Below are positions 1 through 7,000 of a stretch of 17,603 nt of DNA, one piece after another. Location: NCBI GenBank assembly GCA_947624455.1, contig CANQKL010000013.1, positions 1-17,603 of the forward strand, written 5' to 3'. The DNA is from an uncultured Clostridia bacterium (GTDB lineage: Bacteria > Bacillota > Clostridia > UMGS1883). Position 1 is the first letter of the stretch. Every line of letters starts with the position of its first letter. Under the pieces are notes generated by a model. The model did not search any database and was not told the DNA's origin. It was given only the letters and a program-made list of their open reading frames with translations. The position numbers and the translations under genes were made by a program.

Positions 1-371
1 TGTCCTTCAAGCTCAACGCCGACGTGGCTATGGAAGTGCTTAACGGCCGTGCCGACGCTTTCGTCCTGGACGAGGAGCCTTCCAAGGCTATCGTGGCCCA
101 AAACGAGGGCAAGCTGAAGATCCTTGACGTGGAGTTCGGCACCGAAGAGTACGCCATCGCCGTTAAGAAGGGCAACGCCGAGCTGCTGGACACCATCAAC
201 GGCGTTATCGACAGGATAATGAGCGACGGCACCTATGACGCCATGATCGCCGAGTATTTCCCCGACAGAGCCGTTGCGGCCGACGAGGAAGGCGAGCTTA
301 CTCCCGAGGAGCTTGAGGGCCAGGTAGAGCAGCCCGTCGAGGGCGCAGCCGAGGACGGGGCCGCCGAATAA
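1..371 (+). CDS. Amino acid ABC transporter substrate-binding protein, C-terminal fragment (5' end outside window)
   Basis: The reading frame is open from base 3 to TAA at 369-371, so this is the 3' end of a gene that starts outside the window. The visible residues resemble the last part of a family 3 solute-binding protein (SBP_bac_3, polar amino acids): a segment 'NGRADAFVLDEEPSKAIV', a strand with 'EEYAIAVKKGN', and the closing helix 'INGVIDRIMSDGTYDAMIAEYF' in shortened form. Such proteins capture amino acids outside the membrane and pass them to the permease; the permease and ATPase genes follow directly, which supports the call. The family normally ends near the 'xYF' motif, but here about 35 extra residues follow, rich in Glu, Asp, Ala and Gly. 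The substrate cannot be read from this fragment, and the signal peptide/lipobox is not visible. Confidence 0.88.
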   Translation, partial: SFKLNADVAMEVLNGRADAFVLDEEPSKAIVAQNEGKLKILDVEFGTEEYAIAVKKGNAELLDTINGVIDRIMSDGTYDAMIAEYFPDRAVAADEEGELTPEELEGQVEQPVEGAAEDGAAE

Positions 372-391
372 CTTTAACCGTTTGAAAAGCA

Positions 392-464
392 CAAGGGCGC
401 GCGTTGAGCCTCGCTCGGGCGGAAAAGTCCGCCCGGCGGAGCTTGAGGGGCGCCCTTGATTTTT
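392..464 (+). terminator. Long hairpin between binding-protein gene and permease gene (terminator or mRNA processing/stability element)
   Basis: The outer arms CAAGGGCGC (392-400) and GCGCCCTTG (450-458) are exact complements. The inner arms CGGGCGGA (416-423) and TCCGCCCG (428-435) are also exact, with loop AAAG. The sequence between them pairs partly. TTTTT follows at 460-464. In ABC operons a partial terminator after the binding-protein gene commonly lets that protein be made in excess over the membrane parts. That role is inferred here from position. Confidence 0.6.
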
Positions 465-490
465 AAAAATTTGATCTAAGGAGGTAAAAT

Positions 491-1192
491 ATGGAGGGAT
501 TTTTCCAATTTCTTCAAAGCTCCGACCTGGGGCGGCAGATTTACCAGACCCTGTTCTATGCCGACCGCTGGAGCTGGTACCTTGACGGACTCAAGCTGAC
601 GCTGGAGCTGACCTGCGGAGCCATCGTCATCGGCACGCTGCTGGGCATGATCACGGCCCTGTTCTCTATCAGCAGCTTCGCCCCGCTGCGCTTTATCGCC
701 AAGGTCTACACTACCGTGATCAGGGGTACGCCCACCACGGTGCAGCTGCTCATCATGTACAACGTCATCATGGTCTCCAGCACCAACAAGCTGCTGGTGG
801 GTACGCTGGCTTTCGGCATCAACAGCGGCGCATACGTGGCCGAAATTCTCAGGGGCGGCATAATGAGCGTGGACAAGGGCCAGACCGAGGCGGGCCGGAG
901 CCTGGGGCTGAAGCAGTGGCAGACCATGCTGTACATAGTCCTGCCCCAGGCCATAAAGACCAGCATCCCCACCTACACCAGCGAATTTATCGTGCTGTTT
1001 AAGGAGACCAGTATCGCCGGCCTTATCGCCGTGACCGAGCTGACAAAGATCGCCAACATGATAACCAGCCAGACCTACAACGCCATGGTGCCGCTGATAG
1101 TTTCGGCCATAATCTACCTGGCGGTGGTAATGCTGTTGACCTTCCTGTTCGGCAAGCTGGAAAGGAGGCTGCGTAAGAGTGACGCAAGGTAA
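491..1192 (+). CDS. Polar amino acid ABC transporter permease (His/Glu/Gln/Arg family)
   Basis: This 233-residue integral membrane protein is the usual length for the HisM/GlnP-type permease family. ATG 491 is preceded by a strong AAGGAGG (479-485). Hydrophobic segments start at about residue 32 (LDGLKLTLELTCGAIVIG) and recur to the C-terminus, consistent with about five membrane spans. 'VIRGTPTTVQLLIMY' near residues 77-91 is the typical family segment, and 'EAGRSLGL' at about residues 133-140 is the EAA loop that docks on the ATPase. The protein would form the membrane channel for import of an amino acid delivered by the upstream binding protein. The 3' end overlaps the ATPase gene by 14 nt, which implies translational coupling. 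The exact substrate is not determinable; symbols such as glnP or hisM would be guesses. Confidence 0.93.
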   Translation: MEGFFQFLQSSDLGRQIYQTLFYADRWSWYLDGLKLTLELTCGAIVIGTLLGMITALFSISSFAPLRFIAKVYTTVIRGTPTTVQLLIMYNVIMVSSTNKLLVGTLAFGINSGAYVAEILRGGIMSVDKGQTEAGRSLGLKQWQTMLYIVLPQAIKTSIPTYTSEFIVLFKETSIAGLIAVTELTKIANMITSQTYNAMVPLIVSAIIYLAVVMLLTFLFGKLERRLRKSDAR

Positions 1193-1928
1193 GTACGAAC
1201 CCATTATCCAGGTCGCCGACCTGCACAAGAGCTTCGGCAAGCTGGAGGTTCTCACCGGAATAACCGAGAATATCGGCCGGGGCGAGGTGGTGGCTGTGAT
1301 CGGCCCCAGCGGCAGCGGCAAAAGCACCTTCCTGCGCTGCCTCAACCTCCTTGAGACTCCCACCTCCGGCCGCATTACGGTGGACGGGGTGGACATCACC
1401 GACAAAAAGACCGACATCAACAAGGTGCGCCAGGGGATGGGCATGGTGTTCCAGCACTTCAACCTCTTTCCCCACCTGCGGGTGATAGACAACATCACTC
1501 TGGCCCCTCTGCGGCTGAACGTGGCCCCTAACAAGGAGGCCGCCCGCAAGGCTGGCATGGAGCTGCTGAGCCGGGTGGGCCTGGCGGACAAGGCGGACAG
1601 CTTCCCCGTTCAGCTCAGCGGCGGGCAGAAGCAGCGCATAGCCATAGCCCGGGCCTTGGCCATGAACCCCAGGATAATGCTCTTTGACGAGCCCACCTCC
1701 GCCCTCGACCCCGAGATGGTGGGCGAGGTGCTCAAGGTAATGGCTGATTTGGCTAAGGAGGGCATGACCATGGTGATAGTCACCCACGAAATGGGCTTCG
1801 CCCGGGAGGTGGCGGACAGGGTGCTGTTCATGGACGGCGGCGTGATCGCCGAGCAGGGCAGGCCCGAGGACATATTCTCCGCCCCAAAGAATCCGAGAAC
1901 CAGAGAATTTCTCTCCAAGATGCTGTAA
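1179..1928 (+). CDS. Polar amino acid ABC transporter ATP-binding protein
   Basis: This 249-residue ATPase is full length for the GlnQ/HisP family. It has Walker A GPSGSGKST (residues 42-50), the Q-loop Gln at about 92 in 'MVFQHFNLFPH', the signature LSGGQKQR (146-153), Walker B followed by DEP (170-172) and 'TSALDPE', and the switch His 203 in 'VTHEM'. It powers the transporter at the cytoplasmic face. The start is GTG 1179, inside the end of the permease gene, with AAAGGAGG at 1161-1168 as a well-spaced ribosome site. 'VFQHFNLFPHLRVIDNITLAP' (given as seen, shortened in family logos) is characteristic of polar amino acid importers. No regulatory domain is present after the nucleotide-binding domain. 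Confidence 0.95.
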   Translation: MTQGKYEPIIQVADLHKSFGKLEVLTGITENIGRGEVVAVIGPSGSGKSTFLRCLNLLETPTSGRITVDGVDITDKKTDINKVRQGMGMVFQHFNLFPHLRVIDNITLAPLRLNVAPNKEAARKAGMELLSRVGLADKADSFPVQLSGGQKQRIAIARALAMNPRIMLFDEPTSALDPEMVGEVLKVMADLAKEGMTMVIVTHEMGFAREVADRVLFMDGGVIAEQGRPEDIFSAPKNPRTREFLSKML

Positions 1929-1935
1929 ATTAAGA

Positions 1936-1950
1936 GGGGGACGTTCCCCC
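1936..1950 (+). other. Short GC hairpin after the ABC operon
   Basis: GGGGGA (1936-1941) and TCCCCC (1945-1950) are complementary around the loop CGT, 8 nt after the ATPase stop codon. No T-run follows on the + strand, so this is not a canonical intrinsic terminator. It may be a weak 3' stabilising hairpin, or read-through into the aminopeptidase gene may be allowed. Confidence 0.35.
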
Positions 1951-1993
1951 GACAGGCAAAAATTCGCGAGTATCGAAAGGAAATGACAGATCA

Positions 1994-3373
1994 ATGAAGT
2001 ATGAAATAAAAAACGGCTGGACTGACGCCAGCGAGGAACTCAAAAAAGCGGTCTACGATTTTTCCGTGGGCTATGTGGACTTTCTGAACAAGGGCAAGAC
2101 CGAGCGGGAGTGCGTGGACGCCGCGGTGGAGCTGGCCGAGGCGGCGGGCTTTAAGCCCCTTTCCTCCTTCGCCGGTCTCAAGGCCGGGGACAAGGTCTAC
2201 GCCGTCAATAAGCACAAGGGCTTCGCGGCGGCGGTAATCGGCAAAAAGCCCATGACCGAGGGCATAGGCATAGTCGGCTCCCACATCGACTCTCCCCGGC
2301 TGGATCTCAAGCAGAATCCCCTCTACGAGGCGGACGAGATGGCCTTTCTCAAGACCCACTACTACGGCGGCATCAAAAAGTATCAGTGGACAGCCATACC
2401 GCTGGCTATCCACGGGGTGATTGTCAAGCAAAACGGCGAAACCCTCAAGATAGCCCTGGGCGACGAGGGGGACGATGTGACCTTCGTCATAACCGACCTA
2501 CTGCCCCACCTGGGCAATTCCCAGATGAGCAAGCCCGCCCACAGCTTCATCGAGGGCGAGAACCTGAACGTGCTGGTGGGTTCCATGCCCCTGGGCGGCT
2601 CCGAGGACGACAAGAAGTTCAAGGCCAATATTTTGCGGCTTTTGGAGGAAAAGTACGCCATCGACGAGGAGGACTTCACCTCCGCCGAGCTGGAGATAGT
2701 TCCCGCCTTTAAGGCCAAGGATCTGGGCCTTGACCGGAGCATGATCGGGGCCTACGGCCATGACGACCGGGTATGCAGCTATCCCAACCTTCGGGCGCTG
2801 CTGGACGCGGAAGCTCCCGAGTACACGGCCCTGTGCCTTCTCACCGACAAGGAGGAGGTTGGCAGCATGGGCAACACCGGCGCCAAGAGCCGTTTTCTGG
2901 AGCTTGTGATTTTGGAGCTGCTCTCCCGCACCGGCTCCTCCGCCGACGCTCTGAGTCTGAACCGCTGCCTGGATAGGAGCCTTTGCCTCAGCGCCGACGT
3001 GAGCGCGGCCTATGACCCCAACTTTGCCTCCGTATATGAGAAGAACAACAGCGGGCGCATGAACTGTGGCATAGCCGTCAGCAAGTACACCGGCTCCCGG
3101 GGCAAGGGCGGCAGCAACGACGCCCCCGCCGAACTTATGGCAAAGGTGCGCAAGATCTTCAACGAAGCCGGAGTCCTCTGGCACACGGCGGAGCTTGGCA
3201 AGGTGGACGAGGGCGGCGGCGGCACCATCGCCCAGTTCGTGGCGGACCTTGGGGTGGACACCATCGACTGCGGCGTGCCTATGCTGAGTATGCACTCCCC
3301 CTTCGAGGTAGCTGGAAAGATGGACGTTTACCAGTGCTATAAGGCGTTTTCGGCGTTTTTCGACCGTAAATAG
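1994..3373 (+). CDS. M18 family metallo-aminopeptidase (aspartyl aminopeptidase type)
   Basis: The 459-residue protein matches the usual length of bacterial M18 zinc aminopeptidases, cytoplasmic enzymes that form large oligomers and remove N-terminal residues from peptides (acidic residues in the best-known members). Metal-site signatures occur in the expected order: 'GSHIDSPRLD' with His97 and Asp99, 'GHDDRV' with Asp257/258, 'DKEEVGS' with Glu287/288, 'ADVSAAYDP' with Asp335, and 'MHSPFE' with His434. ATG 1994 has AAAGGAA (1977-1983) upstream, and the protein begins with a plausible 'YEIKNGWTDASEELKKAVYDF' helix. The gene follows the amino acid importer by 65 nt and precedes rqcP by 13 nt, so it is probably transcribed with rqcP. 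Substrate preference is not visible from sequence alone. Confidence 0.93.
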   Translation: MKYEIKNGWTDASEELKKAVYDFSVGYVDFLNKGKTERECVDAAVELAEAAGFKPLSSFAGLKAGDKVYAVNKHKGFAAAVIGKKPMTEGIGIVGSHIDSPRLDLKQNPLYEADEMAFLKTHYYGGIKKYQWTAIPLAIHGVIVKQNGETLKIALGDEGDDVTFVITDLLPHLGNSQMSKPAHSFIEGENLNVLVGSMPLGGSEDDKKFKANILRLLEEKYAIDEEDFTSAELEIVPAFKAKDLGLDRSMIGAYGHDDRVCSYPNLRALLDAEAPEYTALCLLTDKEEVGSMGNTGAKSRFLELVILELLSRTGSSADALSLNRCLDRSLCLSADVSAAYDPNFASVYEKNNSGRMNCGIAVSKYTGSRGKGGSNDAPAELMAKVRKIFNEAGVLWHTAELGKVDEGGGGTIAQFVADLGVDTIDCGVPMLSMHSPFEVAGKMDVYQCYKAFSAFFDRK

Positions 3374-3386
3374 ATCGAGGTGCGTC

Positions 3387-3635
3387 ATGCGTATCGACAA
3401 ATTTTTGAAGGTGTCCCGGCTGATAAAGCGGCGTACGGTGGCAAACGAGGCCTGCGACGCGGGCCGGGTCAGCGTCAACGGCAAGGTGGCCAAGGCCAGC
3501 GCCGAGGTCAAGGCCGGGGACATTATCGAGCTGCGCTTCGGCGAACGGCTCATAAAGGTTCGTGTGGAGGACGTGAAGGATCACGCCTTGAAAAACGACG
3601 CCGCCCTGCTCTATAGCGTAATCGAAAACTCTTGA
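3387..3635 (+). CDS. rqcP: S4-domain RNA-binding protein RqcP (YabO family)
   Basis: This 82-residue protein is almost entirely an S4 RNA-binding domain: 'MRIDKFLKVSRLIKRR' forms the first helix-turn, followed by 'ANEACDAGRVSVNGK' (residues 20-33) and a strand-rich end 'AGDIIELRFGERLIKVRVE'. The length and the opening match Firmicutes YabO/RqcP, which binds the 50S subunit with RqcH during ribosome-associated quality control and helps C-terminal alanine tailing of stalled chains. Hsp15 proteins share the fold, but are a Gram-negative branch with a longer C-terminus. ATG 3387 is preceded by GAGGTG at 3376-3381. In Bacillus this gene sits in the mazG-divIC neighbourhood; here it lies after an M18 peptidase, which is a different context. 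Confidence 0.88.
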   Translation: MRIDKFLKVSRLIKRRTVANEACDAGRVSVNGKVAKASAEVKAGDIIELRFGERLIKVRVEDVKDHALKNDAALLYSVIENS

Positions 3636-3665
3636 CCGCGGGGCGGGACAAAGCGTAAACCACCG

Positions 3666-3705
3666 ATGAAATGCGGGACGGCCTTTGGCCGCCCCGCAAT
3701 TTCAT
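3666..3705 (+). terminator. Terminator-like palindrome downstream of rqcP
   Basis: The arm at 3666-3683 (ATGAAATGCGGGACGGCC) pairs with 3687-3705 around loop TTT, with one bulge and one mismatch, and a short T-rich stretch (TTTCATTTTCT) closes it. It lies 30 nt after the rqcP stop. The core GCGG-ACGGCC-nnT-GGCCGCCCC resembles the dispersed palindrome at 13585-13615, so it may be a related repeat used as a terminator. Confidence 0.55.
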
Positions 3706-3750
3706 TTTCTGTCCTCAAATATATCCACGGGCAAAAATATGGTTCCTGAT

Positions 3751-3782
3751 CTCCGTAGGGGAGCGCATTGCGCTCCCGCCAA
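3751..3782 (+). repeat. Dispersed palindromic element, copy 1
   Basis: The element reads CTCCGTAGGGG (3751-3761), arm AGCGC, loop ATT, arm GCGCT, then CCCGCCAA. A second copy lies inverted at 13585-13615 with the same 11-nt flank and the same loop but a different, still self-complementary, arm pair (CGGCC/GGCCG). Such a pattern is typical of small mobile or amplified palindromic repeats whose stem pairing is under selection. The family cannot be named from this window. Confidence 0.6.
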
Positions 3783-3832
3783 TCAGACGTTTGCGGCAAT
3801 TTGTAGCCTAAATTTTCCGCCGCAAAAATATG

Positions 3833-3861
3833 TTGCAAATTGGCGTGACCCATGATATAAT
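3833..3861 (+). promoter_or_regulatory. Predicted sigma-A promoter of addA
   Basis: The -35 box TTGCAA (3833-3838) and the perfect -10 box TATAAT (3856-3861) are separated by 17 nt, with an extended TGA just before the -10. The expected start of transcription is near 3868, leaving a leader of about 195 nt before addA. Confidence 0.7.
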
Positions 3862-3935
3862 ATATAATATCGCTCGTTTGCCGCGCCCATACTGCGCGGC
3901 GGACTTTTGACAAAATTTCGATGAAAAAATACGAA

Positions 3936-4043
3936 AAACTGTAAAATTGTGCACAAAAAACTTTGTGCAATAATGAAAAACATTGCGCTAAACTGTAAAA
4001 TTGTGCGCTAAAATTTAAAATCGTGCGCAATAAAAAACGTTCG
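3936..4043 (+). repeat. Imperfect 54-nt tandem duplication in the addA leader
   Basis: AAACTGTAAAATTGTGC occurs exactly at 3936-3952 and again at 3990-4006 (period 54). The following parts are related but diverged (GTGC-AATAATGAAAAACATTGC against GTGCGCAATAA-AAAACGTT, each shortened). A third degenerate copy of the start unit is at 4011-4028. Unit 1 contains a perfect hairpin, GCACAAA (3951-3957), loop AAAC, TTTGTGC (3962-3968). The second unit runs into the ribosome binding site region of addA. Confidence 0.6.
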
Positions 4044-4064
4044 GTTTGCCCGGAGGTGACGAAA

Positions 4065-7000
4065 TTGCAGCTCAACGAACAACAGCTCGCGGCGGTAACG
4101 GAGCCGCCCAAAAACATAACCGTCAGCGCCGCCGCTGGCAGCGGAAAGACCCAGGTTCTGGGAGCCAGGGTGTTGAGCCGCATATCCGGCCCGGAGCCGG
4201 TGGATGTGAACCGGCTCCTCATCGTCACCTTTACCCGGTCGGCGGCGGCGGAAATGCGCTCCCGCATAGGCCGCTCCATCGCCGACGCCCTGAAATCCGA
4301 GCAAGACCCCTCCCGCAGGAAAAACCTGGAACGTCAGCTTTCGCTGCTGGGCGGGGCGGATATCTGCACCATCGACTCCTTTTGCTACCGACTGCTGAAG
4401 CAAAACTTTTTCCGGGTGCGGGGACTGGCGGCGGACTTCGCCGTTGACAGCGAGGCCGCTCTGCGCGACCTCTCCGGCCAGGCCATGAAAGAGGCGGCGG
4501 AAATGTTCAGCGCGGCCCTGGAGGAAAGCCGGGGCGGGGAGCTTGCGCCCGCGTACCAAAAGCAGGCCGCCCGGCTGAGGGAGCTTTTCCCCCAGGACGA
4601 GCTTCCCCCTATGCTGGAGGGCTTCGCCCGGCTGAGCGAAAATTATGGCTCCGCCAAGCGCGCCAACGATTTTCTCACCCCTGCCCGGGGACGGAGCGAG
4701 GATTACGCCGACTTTGTAAGGGAAATAAAGAGGCTGCTGTCCTCAGTCCCCGAGCCGGAAAGCTGGCTGCGGGCGTTGGAGTCGGACTACGACCCGAAGA
4801 TTCCCTTCGACGGCTCCCGACTGGGCGACTTCGCCGCCGAGCAGGGGGCGGGGACGCTGGACGACATCGCCGAAAAGCTGGAGGACGAGCTGAAAAACGG
4901 GGGCCTTAACGCTCACAACGCCGCCTCCTTCAAGGCCACCTTAGAAAATATTCGGGCCATACCCCGCCCCAAGACATACTCCCAGGCGGCGGCGGTCTTT
5001 TCAGAACCCTTCCCCACCGGCGGAACCGTTCAGTCCAAAAACGCCGACCCCCACGGCTCCAGAGTCATGAACGAGGCCAAGGAGCTGTGGAAAAAGATCG
5101 CCCCATATTTTGAAAACTCCGCCGAGGATATCGACCTGTTCCGGGAGAAAATGTACCCGGCGATCAAAGCCCTCTGCGGCCTGACCCGCCTGAGTCTCAG
5201 GCTCGAACGGGAAAAAATGCTGGAAAAAAAGCGTCTGAGCTTTTCAGCCTGCGTGACTCTGGCGTTGGAGCTGCTTACGGACGGCGAGGGCCGCCCCAGT
5301 GAAACGGCTATGGAGCTAAGAGAATACTACGACGAGATATACGTGGACGAGGCCCAGGACATCGACCCCCGGCAGCTGGCCATTTTCGAGGCCATATCCA
5401 ACGGCAGGCTGTTCATGGTGGGAGACGTGAAGCAGAGCGTTTACGGCTTCCGCCACGCGGAGCCGGAGATATTCAACAGCCGCTGCGCCCCCGGCGAGGG
5501 CCGCCGCCTTATCCCCATGAACATAAATTACCGCTCGGGCAAAAGCGTCATTTCCGCCGTGAACCAGGTCTTTGACCGCCTGATGACCCAGGGCGTAATG
5601 AACATCGACTACAGCCGGGAGCACCGGCTGATTCGGGGGGAAAGCTGGCTGCCGGAGCCGGGGCGGGCGGAGATGCTGGCCCTGGTGGACGACGAAAAAT
5701 ACTCCGTATACAAGATCGAGACGGAGGCCTGGGCCGTGGCCAGGCGCGTAAGCGAGCTGATAGAGTCCAAGCGGCCCGTCTTTGACAAAGCCTCGGGCGA
5801 GGTTCGGCCCGTGGATTACCGGGACATTTTAGTGCTGTTTCGCACCAACAGGGACGGCCCCGTTTTTGAACGGGCCTTGGCCGACAGCGGCATACCCTGC
5901 TATTTGGACGGGGGCGCGGGCCTCTACTCCCGGGAGGAGATAGTCGCGGTGATGGACGCGCTGAGGCTGGTTGACAATCCCAGGCGGGACTTCCCACTGG
6001 CGGGGACGCTGCGGGGGCTGATGTTCGGCTTTGGGGAAAACGACCTGCTCAGAATACGGTCGGTCAGCCTTAAAGAGGACTTTTCCCAGGTTTTTGCCGT
6101 CCTCGGCGACCCGAACGATCCGAACTTCCAGAGCTATACCGAAAGGCTGGGCGACGGCGAGCTTTCCGCCCGCTGCCTGAGAGTGGGGGAGCTGCTGAGA
6201 AAATGGCGGCTGGCCGCCGCTTTCCGCCCGGTCAGCCAGGTGATAGAAATGATACTGAACGACACCGGCTATTACGCCTCGGTGGGGGCGCTGCCCTCGG
6301 GGGCGGGCCGGAGGGCCAATCTGGAGCTGCTCATGGACGCCGCCAGCGCCTTCGAGGCCTCCGGCAGCCGGGGACTGTACGGCTTTATCGACTATGTGGA
6401 GCGGCAGGAGCTTTCCGGCGGCTCCTCCGATACCGAGGCCAAGACCCTTTCCGACTCCATGAACGTGGTTCGGCTCATGACCATTCACAAGTCCAAGGGC
6501 CTTGAGGCCCCGATTGTCATACTGGCCCGGTGTTCCGCCCGTACCAGGGGCGGGAACGAAGCCTTTGCCCTCAGCCGGGAGCTGGGCTTTTCCGCCGACT
6601 TTATCGACGAGGCGGCGGGCTACAGATACCGTTCGCCCCTGACGAGGTTTATCGAGCTGGGCAGCCGCGTAAAGGAGCGTACCGAGGAGATAAGGCTGCT
6701 TTACGTGGCCCTCACCCGGCCCAGGGAGCTGCTCATATGCACCGGCTATTTCCCCAATCAGGCCGCCGCGGATCGGGCCTTCGCGCCGGATCGGCCCCTC
6801 ACCCGGAGCGAGGCGGTATTTTCCGCCGACAGCTATGCCCGGCTCCTGGGGGCCTCGGTGAACGACGGGCGGATATGGGACCTTAGGCGCGTCCCCGCCG
6901 CCCAGGTGGAAGCTCCCTCCGCCTCGGACAGGCTGGCCGCGGCGGAAGCCTTTGACGAAAATGTGCCGGAGGCGGTGGCCAACCTTTTGGGCTTCACCTA

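Larger units (their letters stand above)
3636..4064 (+). other. Non-coding spacer between rqcP and addA (about 430 nt)
   Basis: No credible gene is seen on either strand. In order, the spacer holds the terminator-like palindrome (3666-3705), a dispersed palindromic element (3751-3782), a strong promoter (3833-3861) and an AT-rich leader of about 200 nt with an imperfect 54-nt tandem duplication (3936-4043). Its base composition is clearly more AT-rich than the flanking genes. Confidence 0.7.
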
